Source: Parabacteroides sp. (GTDB lineage Bacteria > Bacteroidota > Bacteroidia > Bacteroidales > Tannerellaceae). Taken from it: a stretch of DNA of 6,410 bases. The stretch spans positions 1-6,410 of the forward strand of contig DXRF01000189.1 in the NCBI GenBank assembly GCA_019411205.1, in the 5' to 3' direction. The stretch's first letter is position 1, and every line of letters starts with the position of its first letter. Shown here one piece after another: positions 6,281-6,410 of the stretch. The notes below the pieces were generated by a model. It was not told where the DNA came from. It did not search any database and saw only the letters and a program-made list of their open reading frames with translations. A program made the position numbers and the translations under genes.

Positions 6281-6307
6281 CCTCATTCTCTCAAAACAAT
6301 AAATAAT

Positions 6308-6410
6308 ATGAAAAACAGCGGCTTCACCTTTCGTAAACGACTGGCCAGTTTCCGGTATGCTTTTAATGGCATCCGTTTATTGATACAAAAAGAGCACAAT
6401 GCGTGGATAC
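6308..6410 (+). CDS. dgkA: Diacylglycerol kinase family protein (probable undecaprenol kinase), 5' part only
   Basis: Only the first 34 codons are inside the window. The residues FRKRLASFRYAFNGIRLL followed by QKEHNAWI match the N-terminal amphipathic helix and the conserved E-(H/A)-N-A segment of the small integral-membrane DgkA family. E29 would correspond to the metal-binding Glu28 of Escherichia coli DgkA. In most bacteria without the E. coli membrane-oligosaccharide cycle, this family phosphorylates undecaprenol to undecaprenyl phosphate, the lipid carrier for cell-wall and surface glycans, so that role is more likely than diacylglycerol recycling. The membrane helices and the catalytic second half are off the window. 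It is divergent from the tolC operon and shares its 164-bp upstream region. The start is the first ATG in frame after the promoter. Confidence 0.85.
   Translation, partial: MKNSGFTFRKRLASFRYAFNGIRLLIQKEHNAWI

Overview
The window looks like chromosomal DNA of a Bacteroidota bacterium, most likely order Bacteroidales (Parabacteroides-like, although genus is only an impression). The signs are promoters matching the Bacteroides housekeeping consensus (TTTG, about 19-21 bp, TAnnTTTG), no clear Shine-Dalgarno sequences before the genes, signal peptides ending in the AQ type, and proteins whose family variants resemble Bacteroidales versions. No insertion sequence, phage, CRISPR array, tRNA or rRNA is visible, so this reads as a normal chromosomal region.

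Layout. Bases 1-60 hold the terminator of a gene to the left. Bases 88-888 carry a promoter and one exported TPR-repeat protein on the + strand, closed by a UUCG-tetraloop terminator at 906-933 that can also serve the converging minus strand. From 6143 back to 1025 everything reads on the minus strand: a TolC-family outer-membrane efflux protein (6143-4662), a sigma-54-dependent response regulator (4604-3231), its membrane histidine kinase (3218-1917), and an RNase Z-like metallo-beta-lactamase-fold hydrolase (1843-1025). At the right edge, divergent from the TolC gene, starts a diacylglycerol kinase-family gene (probably undecaprenol kinase), cut off after 34 codons.

How it may work. The most interesting part is the 164-bp divergent region 6144-6307. 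On the minus strand, just before the TolC gene, is a well-spaced sigma-54 (-24/-12) promoter, TGGCAT-N5-TTGCC. The second gene of the same operon encodes an NtrC-class activator of sigma-54 RNA polymerase. Further upstream lies a cluster of TGTYC half-sites, a plausible binding site for that activator, which overlaps the expected -33 region of the divergent kinase gene. The inferred circuit is: the kinase senses a membrane or envelope signal, phosphorylates the activator, and the activator turns on tolC-RR-HK as a positive feedback loop, perhaps also affecting the lipid carrier kinase gene. No pump or membrane-fusion protein is encoded next to the TolC homologue, so its inner-membrane partner must lie elsewhere.

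The gene families are known. The regulatory architecture is inferred from sequence only.
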